Assembly: GCF_021730305.1 (NCBI RefSeq)
Contig: NZ_CP032674.1
Span: 1,349,001 to 1,413,000, forward strand
Reading direction: 5' to 3'
DNA from: Xanthobacter sp. YC-JY1
GTDB lineage: Bacteria; Pseudomonadota; Alphaproteobacteria; Rhizobiales; Xanthobacteraceae
DNA: 64,000 nucleotides
This document shows, in pieces, positions 50,982-58,794 of the stretch. The translations under genes and the position numbers were made by a program. The notes beneath the pieces are model-generated. The model ran no database searches and was not told where the DNA came from. It saw only the letters and a program-made list of their open reading frames with translations. How positions within the stretch are numbered: position 1 is the first letter of the stretch; every line of letters begins with the position of its first letter.

Positions 50982-51757
50982 GCCGCAAGCACCGAGGAGA
51001 CGAGGAGCTGGGTGTAGGGCTCGCGCGGGTCGTCGAGCACCTGATCGGTGAGGCCCTGTTCGATCACGCGTCCGGATTTCATCACCATGATGCGGTGGGA
51101 GAGCAGCCGCGCCACCGCGAGGTCGTGGGTGACGATGACCACGGCGAGGCCGAACTCCTCCACCAGCTGGCGGATGAGATCGAGCAGGCGCGCCTGCACC
51201 GACACGTCGAGGCCCGAGGTCGGCTCGTCCATGAAGACGAGGCGGGGGCGGGTGACGAGGTTGCGGGCGATCTGCAGGCGCTGGCGCATGCCGCCGGAAA
51301 AGGTGCGCGGGTCGTCGTCGATCCGCTCGGCGGCGATCTCCACGCGGGAGAGCCAGTCGGTGGCCTCGCTGCGGATGTCGCCATAGTGGCGCCAGCCCAC
51401 GGCCATGAGCCGCTCGCCCACGTTGCCGCCGGCCGAGACCGCCATGCGCAGGCCCTGCTCGGCATGCTGGCGCACGAAGCCCCAGTCGGTGCGCAGCAGC
51501 AGCCGGCGCTCGGCTTCCGAGAGGCTCGCGAGGTCGCGCGTCTCGCCGTCCCGCATGCGGTAGGCGACTCGCCCGGCGGTGGGGGCAAGCTCGGTGGAGA
51601 GAAGGCCGAGCAAAGTGGACTTGCCGGAGCCGCTTTCCCCGACGATGGCGAGCACCTCGCCCTCGTGCAGGGTCAGGTCGACGTCGCGGCAGCCGAGGCG
51701 GTGGCCGTAATATTTGGCGAGGCCCTGGGCGGTGAGGAGGGGGGTGTCGGTCGTCAT
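50978..51757 (-). CDS. phnK: C-P lyase accessory ABC-type protein PhnK
   Basis: A 259-residue ABC-type ATPase: Walker A GESGSGKST, signature FSGGMRQRLQIARNLV, Walker B LVFMDEPTSGLDVSVQ, H-loop in IVTHDLAV. In E. coli PhnK docks on PhnJ at the C-P lyase core and its ATPase activity is needed in vivo. It overlaps phnJ and phnL by 4 nt at both ends. Confidence 0.93.
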   Translation of the reverse strand: MTTDTPLLTAQGLAKYYGHRLGCRDVDLTLHEGEVLAIVGESGSGKSTLLGLLSTELAPTAGRVAYRMRDGETRDLASLSEAERRLLLRTDWGFVRQHAEQGLRMAVSAGGNVGERLMAVGWRHYGDIRSEATDWLSRVEIAAERIDDDPRTFSGGMRQRLQIARNLVTRPRLVFMDEPTSGLDVSVQARLLDLIRQLVEEFGLAVVIVTHDLAVARLLSHRIMVMKSGRVIEQGLTDQVLDDPREPYTQLLVSSVLAA

Positions 51758-52809
51758 CGCGCCTCTCCGCTTTCGCCTGTGGCGAACCCCTCACCCGTCT
51801 CGCGGCTGGGCCGCGATCCACCCTCTCCCACAAGGGGAGAGGGAATGCCGGTAGGGTTGCCCCCCTCTCCCCTCGCGGGAGAGGGGCTGGGGGTGAGGGG
51901 GCCCGGCTGCGCTGCATAAGGCGCGCTCATGGTGCCCGTATGCCCCTCCGCCTGTCGGGTGGCGCAATGGTCGGTGTCGGAGCAGACGAACATGCGCCCG
52001 CCCTTGTCGTCGAGGATCACCTCGTCGAGATAGACGCCGGTCGCTCCGCACAGGGCGCAGGGCTCCTTGAAGGCCTGCACCTTGAAGGGGTGGTCCTCGA
52101 AATCCAGCGACACCACCTGCGTGTAGGGCGGGATGGCATAGATGCGCTTCTCGCGTCCGGCGCCGAACAGCTGGAGCGCCGGGCTGTCGTTCATCTTGGG
52201 ATTGTCGAACTTCGGGATGGGCGAGGGGTCCATCACGTAGCGGTCCTCCACCTTCACCGGATAGGCATAGGTGGTGGCGATGTGGCCGTGGCGGGCGATG
52301 TCCTCGTAGAGCTTCACCTGCATCAGTCCGTAATCGGCGAGGCCGTGCAGGCGGCGCGTCTCCGTCTCGCGCGGTTCGAGGAAGCGCAGCGGCTCGGGGA
52401 TGGGCACCTGGAAGACGATGGTCTGCCCCGCCTTCAGCTCCGCCTCCGGGATGCGGTGGCGGGTCTGGATGATGGTGGCGTCCTGCGTGCGCGTGGTGGT
52501 GGCGACGCCGGCCGTGGTCTCGAAGAAGGTGCGGATGGCCACCGCATTGGTGGTGTCGTCCGAGCCCTGGTCGATCACCTTGAGCACGTCGTCGGCGCCG
52601 AGAATGGCCGCCGTCACCTGCACGCCACCGGTGCCCCAGCCGTAGGGCATGGGCATCTCGCGCGAGGCGAAGGGCACCTGATAGCCGGGAATGGCGATGG
52701 CCTTCAGGATGGCCCGGCGGATCATCCGCTTCGTCTGTTCGTCCAGATAGGCGAAATTGTAGGTGATGGCCGGCATGGAAGAGGCCGGCGCGGTGGCGGG
52801 CGCGTTCAT
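51754..52809 (-). CDS. phnJ: C-P lyase radical-SAM subunit PhnJ, with repeat-encoded C-terminal tail
   Basis: A 351-residue protein that cleaves the carbon-phosphorus bond of ribose-1-phosphonate cyclic... precursor using a 4Fe-4S cluster and SAM. Cluster cysteines are Cys251, Cys254 and Cys276, and Cys282 is the radical-relay residue; spacing equals that of E. coli PhnJ (241/244/266/272). The normal protein ends near GTMSAPYAAQPG; residues about 304-341 are encoded by a dispersed repeat and are Pro/Gly/Ser rich. ATGA overlaps with phnI and phnK fix both ends of the operon order. Confidence 0.93.
   Translation of the reverse strand: MNAPATAPASSMPAITYNFAYLDEQTKRMIRRAILKAIAIPGYQVPFASREMPMPYGWGTGGVQVTAAILGADDVLKVIDQGSDDTTNAVAIRTFFETTAGVATTTRTQDATIIQTRHRIPEAELKAGQTIVFQVPIPEPLRFLEPRETETRRLHGLADYGLMQVKLYEDIARHGHIATTYAYPVKVEDRYVMDPSPIPKFDNPKMNDSPALQLFGAGREKRIYAIPPYTQVVSLDFEDHPFKVQAFKEPCALCGATGVYLDEVILDDKGGRMFVCSDTDHCATRQAEGHTGTMSAPYAAQPGPLTPSPSPARGEGGNPTGIPSPLVGEGGSRPSRETGEGFATGESGEAR
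51787..51900. repeat. Dispersed hairpin element R1 inside the 3' end of phnJ
   Basis: A 114-bp composite. Outer arms CCCCTCACCC and GGGTGAGGGG enclose two hairpins, CCCTCTCCC/GGGGAGAGGG (51821-51843) and CCCTCTCCC/GGGAGAGGG (51862-51886). The same 40-bp unit occurs twice in phnI (53463-53584), at 62772-62812 and, degenerate, at 58570-58608. Here it encodes the last part of PhnJ. Confidence 0.85.
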
Positions 52810-54002
52810 TCGGCGGCCTCCTTCATGTCCTCGGTGCCGGGGGCTGTCTCGGCCTCCGCGCGCATGCGGCGGATGAGGTCGAGTTCGGCCTGGAAGTCCA
52901 CGTAGTGGGGCAGCTTCAGGTGCTCCACGAAGCCGGTGGCCTGCACGTTGTCGCAATGGGAGAGGACGAATTCCTCGTCCTGCGCCGGGGCGCTCTTTTC
53001 CTCGCCCAGTTCCTTGAAGCGCAGCGCGCGGTCCACCAGCGCCATGGACATGGCCTTGCGCTCGGATTGGCCGAAGACGAGGCCATAGCCGCGGGTGAAC
53101 TGGGGTGGCTCGGTGGCCGAGCCCTTGAACTGGTTCACGCTCTGGCACTCGGTGACGGAGATGTCGCCGAGCGGCACGGCAAAGCCCAGCTCTTCCACAG
53201 GAAGGCTCACCTCCACCGTGCCGAAGCGGATTTCGCCCACGAAGGGATGGGTGCGGGCATAGCCGCGCTGGGTGGAATAGCCGAGCGCCAGCAAAAAGCC
53301 CTCGTCGCCCCGCGCTAGCGCCTGCAGGCGCAGCGGCCGGTCGGCGGGGAAGGAGAGGGGCTCGCGGGTGAGGTCGCGCGGCGGCGTGCCGTCATCGGCC
53401 GGGGAGGGCTCGATGAGACCCTCGCCGCCGAGGAGATCGGTGACCCGGGGCATGGGGGTTTCCCCCCTCTCCCCTTGCGGGAGAGGGGCCGGGGGTGAGG
53501 GGTGTGATCCATCCGTGGGAACAGCGCCAAACTCCCGGCCCTCCTCCCCCTCACCCCAGCCCTCTCCCGCAAGGGGAGAGGGGGCGCCTTCGGCCTTGGT
53601 CGCCAGCCGCTCGTCCATCAGGCGGTGCGTGTAGTCGAAGGTGGGACCGAGCACCTGCCCGCCAGGCAGGTCCTTGAAGGTGGCGGAGATGCGCCGTTCG
53701 ATGCGCATGGCCCCCGTATCCACCGGCACCGAGGCGCCGAAGCGGGGCAAGGTGGTGCGGAAGGCGCGGGCGAGGAAGATCGCCTCGATCAGGTCGCCCC
53801 GCGCCTGCTTGATGGCGAGGGCCGCCAGCTCCCGGTCATAGAGCGAGCCCTCGGCCATCACCCGGTCCACGGCGAGGGAGAGCTGGCCGGCGATCTGGTC
53901 GAGCCCGATCTCCGGCACGCTTTCCTCGCCGCGCCGCTTCTTGGCGAGCAGCGCGTGGGCATTGCGGATGGCGGCCTCGCCGCCCTTCACGGCCACGTAC
54001 AT
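52806..54002 (-). CDS. phnI: C-P lyase core subunit PhnI, with internal repeat-encoded insertion
   Basis: A 398-residue protein, longer than the usual 355-370. PhnI, with PhnG/H/J, forms the core that joins the phosphonate to ATP ribose with loss of adenine. Family segments are RRGEESVPEIGLDQIAGQLSLAVDRVM, FLARAFRTTLPRFG, MPRVTDLLGGEGLIEP and LGDISVTECQSVNQF. Between TFDYTHRLMDERLA and MPRVTDLL, residues about 138-181 are Pro/Gly/Glu-rich and encoded by an R1 repeat. The insertion lies in a natural linker and keeps the frame. Overlaps phnJ by 4 nt. Confidence 0.93.
   Translation of the reverse strand: MYVAVKGGEAAIRNAHALLAKKRRGEESVPEIGLDQIAGQLSLAVDRVMAEGSLYDRELAALAIKQARGDLIEAIFLARAFRTTLPRFGASVPVDTGAMRIERRISATFKDLPGGQVLGPTFDYTHRLMDERLATKAEGAPSPLAGEGWGEGEEGREFGAVPTDGSHPSPPAPLPQGERGETPMPRVTDLLGGEGLIEPSPADDGTPPRDLTREPLSFPADRPLRLQALARGDEGFLLALGYSTQRGYARTHPFVGEIRFGTVEVSLPVEELGFAVPLGDISVTECQSVNQFKGSATEPPQFTRGYGLVFGQSERKAMSMALVDRALRFKELGEEKSAPAQDEEFVLSHCDNVQATGFVEHLKLPHYVDFQAELDLIRRMRAEAETAPGTEDMKEAAE
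53463..53584. repeat. Dispersed hairpin element R1 inside phnI
   Basis: A 122-bp element made of two R1 units in inverted orientation (53463-53502 and 53547-53584) around a 44-bp centre. Each unit holds a CTCTCCC/GGGAGAG hairpin and a GGGGTGAGGGG-type arm. The element is read through in the phnI frame. Confidence 0.88.
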
Positions 54003-54005
54003 GGA

Positions 54006-54632
54006 TCAGTCCTCCATCACGGGCTTCACCGAGCGCGGCAGGCCCATCACGGCCCCAAGTCCGTCAGGCCCTTGCGCGGTGAGGATGAGGTCGATACCGA
54101 GCGGATAGAGCGCGCGGTTCGCGGCGAGCCGGGCGGGCAGGTCGGCGGGCAGCGGCGCGGCGGAGAAGCCGCGATGGCCCTTGATGCCGGGGCCTGCGAG
54201 GACGAGGGCACCGGCGCCCAGCTCCTGAACCTGCACGATCAGCGTCGCCGAGCGGTCCGGATAGTCCGGCTCGCCCTGCGCGAAGGCGCCGAAGTCGGGC
54301 AGCGCCGCGCCATCCGCGATCAGCGCGAAGCGGGCGGCGGCGGGGTCGTCCACCACCGGCGCGCCGGTGTGGAAGCGCAGGAAGGCGGCCACCGCCGGCG
54401 CAGCGGAGAGTGCCGCGTCGAGGAACACCGGCGTTTCATAGTCCAGCAAGGCGAGAGCGCAGGCGGCGGCCTCGCGGGAGAGCGGCGCGGGCGGGTCGAG
54501 GTCGCTCGCCAGCGGCACGGCAAGGCCCGGCTCGGCCATGGCGCGCATCACCGCGGCAAAGCTGCGCTGGGCGTCGTGCACCGGATCGGCGAAGCCGGCG
54601 GCGAGGGGCGCCGCGAAAGCGGGGACGGCCAT
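54006..54632 (-). CDS. phnH: C-P lyase core subunit PhnH
   Basis: A 208-residue subunit of the PhnGHIJ core. GFADPVHDAQRSFAAVMRAMAEPGL is the conserved opening; ALLDYETPVFLD, YPDRSATLIVQV, LAGPGIKGHRGF and NRALYPLGIDLILT follow in family order. PhnH has a PLP-transferase-like fold without catalytic Lys. The start shares one base with the phnG stop (TGATG). Only 3 bp separate its stop from the phnI start. Confidence 0.92.
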   Translation of the reverse strand: MAVPAFAAPLAAGFADPVHDAQRSFAAVMRAMAEPGLAVPLASDLDPPAPLSREAAACALALLDYETPVFLDAALSAAPAVAAFLRFHTGAPVVDDPAAARFALIADGAALPDFGAFAQGEPDYPDRSATLIVQVQELGAGALVLAGPGIKGHRGFSAAPLPADLPARLAANRALYPLGIDLILTAQGPDGLGAVMGLPRSVKPVMED

Positions 54633-55129
54633 CAGTCCTCTCCCCGCGCCATGGTGAAGAAATTGACCTTGGTGGCCTCCGTCTCCTCCGCCGCGATCGC
54701 CGCTTCCACGGCGAGGCGCCGGCGCACGGGGGTGAGTGCGTCGGTGACGGCGAGGCGCAGCGCCGAGTCCTGCCAAAGTGCATCGAGGATGGCGGCGGCC
54801 TCCGCCTTCGCCGGGTCGCGGCCGAGCAGATAGGAGACCCCGGTGGCGCCGCCCGCGAGCTGCACGGCGGCGCGCGTCACGGTCGCCTCGCCCAGGTTGA
54901 ACGGGGCGCCGTCGCCGCCGGTGCGGCCCTGCACCATGATGAGGCCGGCCTCGGCCGGGCGCAGCTTCTTGAGCTGGGGCAGCGGCTGGAAGCGCTCCAC
55001 GGCGGCCTGAAGCTCGGCGCGGGTGGCGCGGGCATAAAGACCCATCATGACCTCCCGCGCCGTCTGCTCCGCGGCGGGGTCGGCAACGGCGGCGATTTGT
55101 GGCTCGGTGCGGGGCGGTTCGGACCTCAC
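54632..55129 (-). CDS. phnG: C-P lyase core subunit PhnG
   Basis: A 165-residue subunit of the C-P lyase core. Typical segments are PLPQLKKLRPAEAGLIMVQGRTGGDGAPFNLGEATVTRAAVQL and GVSYLLGRDPAKAEAAAILDALWQ. First gene of phnGHIJKLMN. The GTG at 55129 is chosen because GGAGG precedes it at the right distance; upstream in-frame codons run into the operator palindrome. Divergent from phnF. Confidence 0.9.
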   Translation of the reverse strand: MRSEPPRTEPQIAAVADPAAEQTAREVMMGLYARATRAELQAAVERFQPLPQLKKLRPAEAGLIMVQGRTGGDGAPFNLGEATVTRAAVQLAGGATGVSYLLGRDPAKAEAAAILDALWQDSALRLAVTDALTPVRRRLAVEAAIAAEETEATKVNFFTMARGED

Positions 55130-55191
55130 GGGCGGCCTCCAGATGTCCCTGACCCTGGCGCAAACGCTGCCGCGGGGCCTTGCTGGACATG

Positions 55192-55215
55192 ATTTGTATA
55201 ATAGTCTATACAAAT
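55192..55215. promoter_or_regulatory. Palindromic operator, probably for PhnF
   Basis: ATTTGTATA and TATACAAAT, perfect 9-bp arms separated by ATAGTC. The inner GTCTATAC resembles the GT-N-TA-N-AC core of HutC-type GntR operators. It lies between the divergent phnG and phnF genes, 63 bp from the phnG start and 60 bp from the phnF start, where it could control both. Confidence 0.7.
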
Positions 55216-55274
55216 GCGCAAGAAGGTATCTGCGCCCTTGGCGATTTCCCGGGGGCGGACGTGGGGAGGCAGGA

Positions 55275-56075
55275 ATGTCTGGTGCGCCGCGCAGTCTCGC
55301 CGCCGACGGTCACAGCCCGATGACGGAGGACGACATTGGCGCCGCACCCGCCGGCTCCGTCGCGCGGGGCAGCGGCGTCACCCTCTGGCGGCAGATCGCC
55401 GAGAAGCTCGAGGCCGAGATCCTCGCGGGCGCGCTCGCGCCTGGCGTGCGGCTGCCGGTGGAGGCGGACTTGGCCGAGCGGTTCGGCGTCAATCGCCACA
55501 CGTTGCGCCGCGCGCTCTCCCATCTCTCCGAGGCCGGGCTGATCGAGGCGACGGCGGGCCGGGGCACCTTCGTGAAGGAGCCGCCGCTGCGCTATCCCAT
55601 CGGCCCGCGCACCCGCTTCTCCGAGATCGTGGCGGCGGGCGGGCGCGAGCCCTCCGGCCGGTTCCGCGGCTCCACGGTGGAGGCGGCGGATGCGGACGTG
55701 GCGCGCGAGCTGCAGCTCGCCATCGGCACGCCGGTGCTGCGCATCGAGACCACCCACGAGGCGGACGGCGTGCCCATTTCCTGCGGCTCGGCCTGGTTTC
55801 CTGCCGCCCGCTGCCGCGACCTCGATCTCATCTATGAAGCCACCGGATCGCTGACGCGGGCGTTGGCGACGCTGGGCATCGAGGATTTCCGACGGCGCGA
55901 GACCCGCATCACCGCCCGCCCCGCCAATCCGCGCGAGATGGACATTCTCTCCCTCGCCCCCGGCCGCGCCGTGATGGTGCTGGAGCGCCTCGACGTGGAG
56001 GCCAACGGCACGCCCCTGCAATGGGGCCGCTCCTCCTTCGCGGCGGACCGGGTCCAGCTGGTTTTCAAGCCCTAG
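55275..56075 (+). CDS. phnF: Phosphonate operon regulator PhnF (GntR/HutC family)
   Basis: A 266-residue regulator. The winged helix is at about residues 35-105 (IAEKLEAEILAGALAPGVRLPVEADLAERFGVNRHTLRRALSHL, then GRGTFV) and a UTRA effector domain follows (RFSEIVAAGGREPSG, LRIETTHEADGVPIS, REMDILSLAPGRAVMVLERL). PhnF proteins repress phn genes. The ATG at 55275 follows GGGGAGGCAGGA; a later ATG (MTEDD, 55320) would shorten the N-terminus. Overall layout, divergent from phnG with a palindrome between, is the classic self-regulated arrangement. Confidence 0.9.
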   Translation: MSGAPRSLAADGHSPMTEDDIGAAPAGSVARGSGVTLWRQIAEKLEAEILAGALAPGVRLPVEADLAERFGVNRHTLRRALSHLSEAGLIEATAGRGTFVKEPPLRYPIGPRTRFSEIVAAGGREPSGRFRGSTVEAADADVARELQLAIGTPVLRIETTHEADGVPISCGSAWFPAARCRDLDLIYEATGSLTRALATLGIEDFRRRETRITARPANPREMDILSLAPGRAVMVLERLDVEANGTPLQWGRSSFAADRVQLVFKP

Positions 56076-56138
56076 GTGCTTGCGTCAGCCAAATCTTCTG
56101 CGCGAAAAATCAGGTAGCCCCGAAGGAGATACCGTTCC

Positions 56139-56780
56139 ATGGCCGTTGTCGCCGATGAAGCCGCCCTGCGTCGTCTCTATGGCTCCGCCGCGGGGCGCAG
56201 CGTCGCCAAGCAGCTGGACCGGCTGGACCATCACTGCCGGCACTTCATCTCGCTGAGCCCGTTCGTGCTCATCGCCACGGCCGATGCCTCCGGCGCCGCC
56301 GATGTCTCGCCGCGCGGCGATGTGCCCGGCTTCGTCGCGGCGCGCGAGCGGGAGCTGCTCATTCCCGACCGGCCCGGCAACAACCGGCTGGATTCCCTCA
56401 CCAACATCCTCACCACCGGGCAGGTGGGCCTGCTCTTCCTCATTCCCGGCGTCGACGAGACCCTGCGGGTGAACGGCAATGCCTTCATCCATGACGACGA
56501 GGAGCTGACGCGCCTCTTCACCGTCGCCGGCAAGGCGCCCCGCACGGTGTTGCGGGTGGAGGTGAAGGAGGCCTATCTGCACTGCGCCAAGGCCTTCATG
56601 CGCTCGCGCCTGTGGGAGCCGGAGGCGCAGGTGGAGCGGTCCGCCCTGCCCACCATGGGCGAGATGCTGCGCGACCAGATCGCAAGCAAGGACGAAGCCA
56701 GCGCCACCTTGTCCTTCGCCACCGAGGCGCCGGAGAGCCAGGAGCAGATGGTCGCGCGTTATCGGGAGATTCTGTACTGA
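56139..56780 (+). CDS. PPOX-type FMN-binding flavoprotein
   Basis: A 213-residue member of the pyridoxamine-phosphate-oxidase-like split barrel family, close to the MSMEG_1061/TIGR04025 group. SPFVLIATADASGAADVSPRGDVPGFV and LLIPDRPGNNRLDSLTNIL are the flavin-contacting strands; GLLFLIPGVDETLRVNG and KEAYLHCAKAFMRSRLW are family-specific. It would bind FMN or F420 and reduce an unknown substrate. It sits in the phn locus, 63 bp after phnF, and converges with phnE. Confidence 0.85.
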   Translation: MAVVADEAALRRLYGSAAGRSVAKQLDRLDHHCRHFISLSPFVLIATADASGAADVSPRGDVPGFVAARERELLIPDRPGNNRLDSLTNILTTGQVGLLFLIPGVDETLRVNGNAFIHDDEELTRLFTVAGKAPRTVLRVEVKEAYLHCAKAFMRSRLWEPEAQVERSALPTMGEMLRDQIASKDEASATLSFATEAPESQEQMVARYREILY

Positions 56781-56807
56781 GGGCGGCGCCCCTCACCCGA
56801 AGCGCGG

Positions 56808-57668
56808 TCACCCCATGCGGGATTTGCCGATGATGGCGAAGCGCAGGCGGGAGGAGATGAAGTCGATCACCGCCACCATGATGAGCATCATCAGGATGAG
56901 GAACGACACCTTCTGCCACTCCAGCACGCGGATCTGCTCGGCCAGGTGAAGGCCGAGGCCGCCCGCGCCCACGATGCCGACGATGGTGGACTGGCGGGCG
57001 TTCGATTCGAAGTAATAGAGCAGCTGGCTCGCCAGCACCGGCAGCACCTGCGGCAGCATGCCGAAGCGCACCGCCTCCAGGGGCGAGCCGCCGGTGGAGA
57101 CGACGCCCTCCACGGGCTTCCGGTCCAGCGCCTCTACGGCCTCCGAGAACAACTTGCCCAGCTCGGCGAAGCTCGCGGTGGCGATGGCGAGGATGCCGGC
57201 GAACGGGCCGAGGCCCACCACCGTCACATAGATCAGCGCCCAGATCAGCCGGTCCACGCCGCGCACGGTGTCCAGCACGCGGCGCACGGCAAAATGGGCG
57301 AAGATGTTGGGAATGACGTTCTTCGCCGCGAGGAAGCCGAAGGGGAAGGCGATGACGGCGCCGCCCAGCGTGCCCAGGAAGGCGATGGCCAGCGTCTCGC
57401 CCAAAGCGTGCATGTAGAGCGGCAACTGCGTGCCGGGATCGGGCGGCATCATCAGCGTGACGAAGTGCGCGAGCTGCGCGATGCCGGAGCCCAACCGGCT
57501 GAAGTTGAAACCGAGCTGCCAGAAGCCGAAGGCGGCGAGGCCGGCGAGCACCGCGATAACCGCGCCGGTGCGCACCCGCGTGCCGGCCGGCGGCGAGACG
57601 AGGTGCGGATGGGCGGCGGCAAGGCGCGCGCGCTCAGCGCCCGAGAGATGGATGCGGGCGCGGCTCAT
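56808..57668 (-). CDS. phnE: Phosphonate ABC transporter permease PhnE (second copy)
   Basis: A 286-residue permease with about six membrane helices. The EAA loop region is ELGKLFSEAVEALDRKPVEGVVSTGGSPLEAVRFGMLPQVLPV, and YYFESNARQSTIVGIVGAGGLGLHL is the PhnE signature. It probably pairs with the upstream permease as a heterodimer; the two overlap by 4 nt (ATGA). Confidence 0.92.
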   Translation of the reverse strand: MSRARIHLSGAERARLAAAHPHLVSPPAGTRVRTGAVIAVLAGLAAFGFWQLGFNFSRLGSGIAQLAHFVTLMMPPDPGTQLPLYMHALGETLAIAFLGTLGGAVIAFPFGFLAAKNVIPNIFAHFAVRRVLDTVRGVDRLIWALIYVTVVGLGPFAGILAIATASFAELGKLFSEAVEALDRKPVEGVVSTGGSPLEAVRFGMLPQVLPVLASQLLYYFESNARQSTIVGIVGAGGLGLHLAEQIRVLEWQKVSFLILMMLIMVAVIDFISSRLRFAIIGKSRMG

Positions 57669-58549
57669 CGCTGTGCTCCGAAGCCGAGCAGGCGGTGGCG
57701 CACCTTCTCGGTGACGAGATCGATGATCATCACCGCCGCGATGATGAGGAGGAGGATGGCGGAGACGTCGGAATAATAGAACTTGCGGATCGCCTCCACG
57801 AGGTCCTGCCCGATGCCGCCAGCGCCGACGAAGCCCATGATGGAAGCTTCGCGCACATTGATCTCGAAGCGCAGCAGGCCGTAGGAGGCGAAATTGGAGA
57901 GCACCTGCGGCACCACGGCGAAACGCACGGTGGTGAGCCAGGAGGCGCCGGAGGCGGTGGCGCCCTCCACCGGCTTCATGTCGATATTTTCTACCACCTC
58001 GGCGAACAATTTGCCGAGCGCGCCCATGGTGTGGATCGCCAGCGCCAGCACGCCCGGCAGCGGGCCGAGGCCGAAGGCGACCACGAAGAGCAGGGCGAAC
58101 ACCAGCTCCGGCACGGTGCGGCAGAATTCCAGGAAGCGCCGCGCGGCGAGGCGGATGAAGGGGCTCTTCACCAGATTGGCGCTGGCGAGGAAGCACAGGC
58201 AGAAGCCGCCGATGGCGCCGATGAGCGTGCCGAGATAGGCGATCATGATGGTATCGACCAGCAGCTTCAGCCAGTGGTCGAGATTCCAGTACCACTCGGA
58301 AAGATCAGCGCCGAGCGTGTCCCAGTGCAGGACCGGCGTGATGCTCCAGAAATAGTTGGGCAGCCGGTCGGCATGGGCGAAGAAGACGGAGGGCTTCACC
58401 TCGCCCATCCATGCGGCGAGGACGATGCACACGGCAATCACGCCGAACACGATCAGCGTATGCCGCCGCCGCGCCCGCACCGCCGCATCATAATGCGCGA
58501 TCAGCGGGGCGATCTGCTCGTCGGGTAGCCGGGTGATGGCGTGGGACAC
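57665..58549 (-). CDS. phnE: Phosphonate ABC transporter permease PhnE (first copy)
   Basis: A 294-residue permease. The charged N-terminus (MSHAITRLPDEQIAPLIAHYDAAVRARRRH) precedes about six membrane segments; ALGKLFAEVVENIDMKPVEGATASGASWLTTVRFAVVPQVLSNF is the EAA loop and LLRFEINVREASIMGFVGAGGIGQDLVEAIR the PhnE hallmark. It lies 245 bp after phnD, with a repeat cluster in between. Confidence 0.92.
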   Translation of the reverse strand: MSHAITRLPDEQIAPLIAHYDAAVRARRRHTLIVFGVIAVCIVLAAWMGEVKPSVFFAHADRLPNYFWSITPVLHWDTLGADLSEWYWNLDHWLKLLVDTIMIAYLGTLIGAIGGFCLCFLASANLVKSPFIRLAARRFLEFCRTVPELVFALLFVVAFGLGPLPGVLALAIHTMGALGKLFAEVVENIDMKPVEGATASGASWLTTVRFAVVPQVLSNFASYGLLRFEINVREASIMGFVGAGGIGQDLVEAIRKFYYSDVSAILLLIIAAVMIIDLVTEKVRHRLLGFGAQR

Positions 58550-58569
58550 GTGGGCTCTGCCTGTTCCTT

Positions 58570-58608
58570 CCCTCCGCCCTTGCGGGAGAGAGGCCGGGGT
58601 AAGGGGGG
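58570..58608. repeat. Degenerate R1 unit between phnE and phnD
   Basis: CCCTCCGCCC, TTGCGGGAGAG, and GGCCGGGGTAAGGGG resemble the 40-bp R1 unit found in phnI and phnJ, with several changes that weaken the hairpin. Confidence 0.5.
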
Positions 58609-58657
58609 CGTCTAGACGCAGGATGCGATGGGCGCCGTCCGCGCCTTAGGAGCCGCC

Positions 58658-58765
58658 GTCATGGCCGGGCTTGTCCCGGCCATCCACGTCCCGCGGCCGG
58701 GAAGCCACCGCGGAACATCGCGCATGCGGCTCGACGTGGATGCCCGGGACAAGCCCGGGCATGAC
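58658..58765. repeat. Dispersed palindromic element R2, copy 3
   Basis: A 108-bp element with 33-bp inverted arms (58658-58690 and 58733-58765) that match at about 31 of 33 positions and contain GGGCTTGTCCCGG and ATCCACGTC. It fills the phnD-phnE spacer and could reduce expression of the permeases relative to the binding protein. Confidence 0.85.
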
Positions 58766-58794
58766 GCGCATTTCTTCGCCGGGGGGCGTCAGTC

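Noticed and set aside
51787-53584. Frameshift or pseudogene status for phnI and phnJ because of the extra sequence
   Set aside because: Both frames stay open through the repeats, all catalytic residues are present and the 4-nt overlaps with neighbours are intact.
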